A DNA stretch of 6,525 nucleotides, from NCBI GenBank assembly GCA_964635875.1, contig CAZWRK010000186.1, positions 1 to 6,525 of the forward strand, read 5' to 3'. Below are positions 6,472 to 6,525 of this stretch, piece after piece. Source of the stretch: CAZWRK01 sp964635875 (lineage in GTDB: Bacteria > Pseudomonadota > Gammaproteobacteria > Burkholderiales > Aquaspirillaceae). The notes below the pieces were generated by a model. That model saw nothing but the letters and a program-made list of their open reading frames with translations. It had not been told where the DNA came from and did not search any database. The stretch's first letter is position 1; the number at the start of each line of letters is the position of its first letter. A program made the position numbers and the translations under genes.

Positions 6472-6476
6472 TAACT

Positions 6477-6498
6477 AAAAAGACCGCCGAAGCGGTCT
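6477..6498 (-). terminator. Rho-independent terminator (minus strand)
   Basis: Read on the minus strand the sequence is AGACCGC-TTCG-GCGGTCT followed by TTTT: a perfect seven-pair stem with a UUCG tetraloop and a U run at 6480-6477. With the U run only on this side, it terminates minus-strand transcription entering from the right, presumably from the preceding capsid gene. Plus-strand reading lacks a U run after the stem. Confidence 0.85.
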
Positions 6499-6505
6499 GA
6501 TTAGC

Positions 6506-6521
6506 TAGAGTAGTAACTCTA
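6506..6521. repeat. Second small hairpin upstream of the terminator
   Basis: TAGAGT-AGTA-ACTCTA forms a perfect six-pair stem with a four-base loop on the plus strand. On the minus strand it lies seven bases before the terminator stem. It has no U run. It may stabilise the 3' end of the upstream transcript or simply belong to the end of the preceding gene. Confidence 0.35.
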
Positions 6522-6525
6522 TGGA

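Noticed and set aside
6499..6525. Tail end of an upstream (capsid) gene
   Set aside because: Minus-strand stops occur here in two frames (TAG at about 6520-6518 and 6507-6505), but 27 bases are too few to choose a frame or support a protein.
1..6525. Recoded genetic code (UGA as Trp or Gly)
   Set aside because: No internal UGA occurs in any supported gene, tryptophan is UGG, and UGA is used at two overlapping gene ends, so standard code is sufficient.

Overview
The window is part of the structural module of a tailed bacteriophage or prophage. Every gene that can be supported lies on the minus strand, so transcription runs from high to low coordinates. The order is the standard one for long, non-contractile (siphovirus-type) tails: neck genes, tail terminator, tail tube, frameshifting tail assembly chaperone, tape measure, distal tail protein, then a tail hub-like protein that runs off the left edge. 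No sheath gene is seen. The DNA is AT-rich. UGA appears only as a stop and tryptophan is written UGG, so the standard bacterial code fits. Most genes have clear Shine-Dalgarno sites (GGAG, AAGGAG, AGAGG, AAAGGA types), so the host is a bacterium using ordinary SD initiation. The host cannot be named from this sequence, and no integrase, tRNA or attachment site is present to show lysogeny.

Right end (6437-6525): two small hairpins. The inner one is a convincing minus-strand terminator with a UUCG loop and a U run, presumably ending the preceding (unseen) capsid transcript. Immediately after it is a candidate promoter whose predicted start point falls on the ATG of a 46-residue gene.

Neck block (4546-6436): the 46-residue protein, head-tail adaptor, head closure protein, HK97 gp10-type protein and tail terminator are packed with overlaps or gaps of 0-2 bases, so translational coupling is likely. 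These proteins would close the filled capsid and join it to the tail.

Tail block (1-4490): a 55-base gap, holding a second copy of the promoter-region 11-mer, precedes the major tail tube gene. The 104-residue chaperone gene is followed by an open -1 frame that has no start codon near its beginning and ends inside the tape measure start. This is the G/GT arrangement of tail chaperones, although no classical slippery heptamer is visible. The tape measure (597 aa), distal tail-like protein (118 aa) and partial hub-like protein (first 280 residues) follow with almost no spacing.

There is no gene-free stretch longer than about 90 bases. No radically new system was found. The points most worth checking are the frameshift without a canonical site, the possible leaderless start, and the shared promoter-like element.
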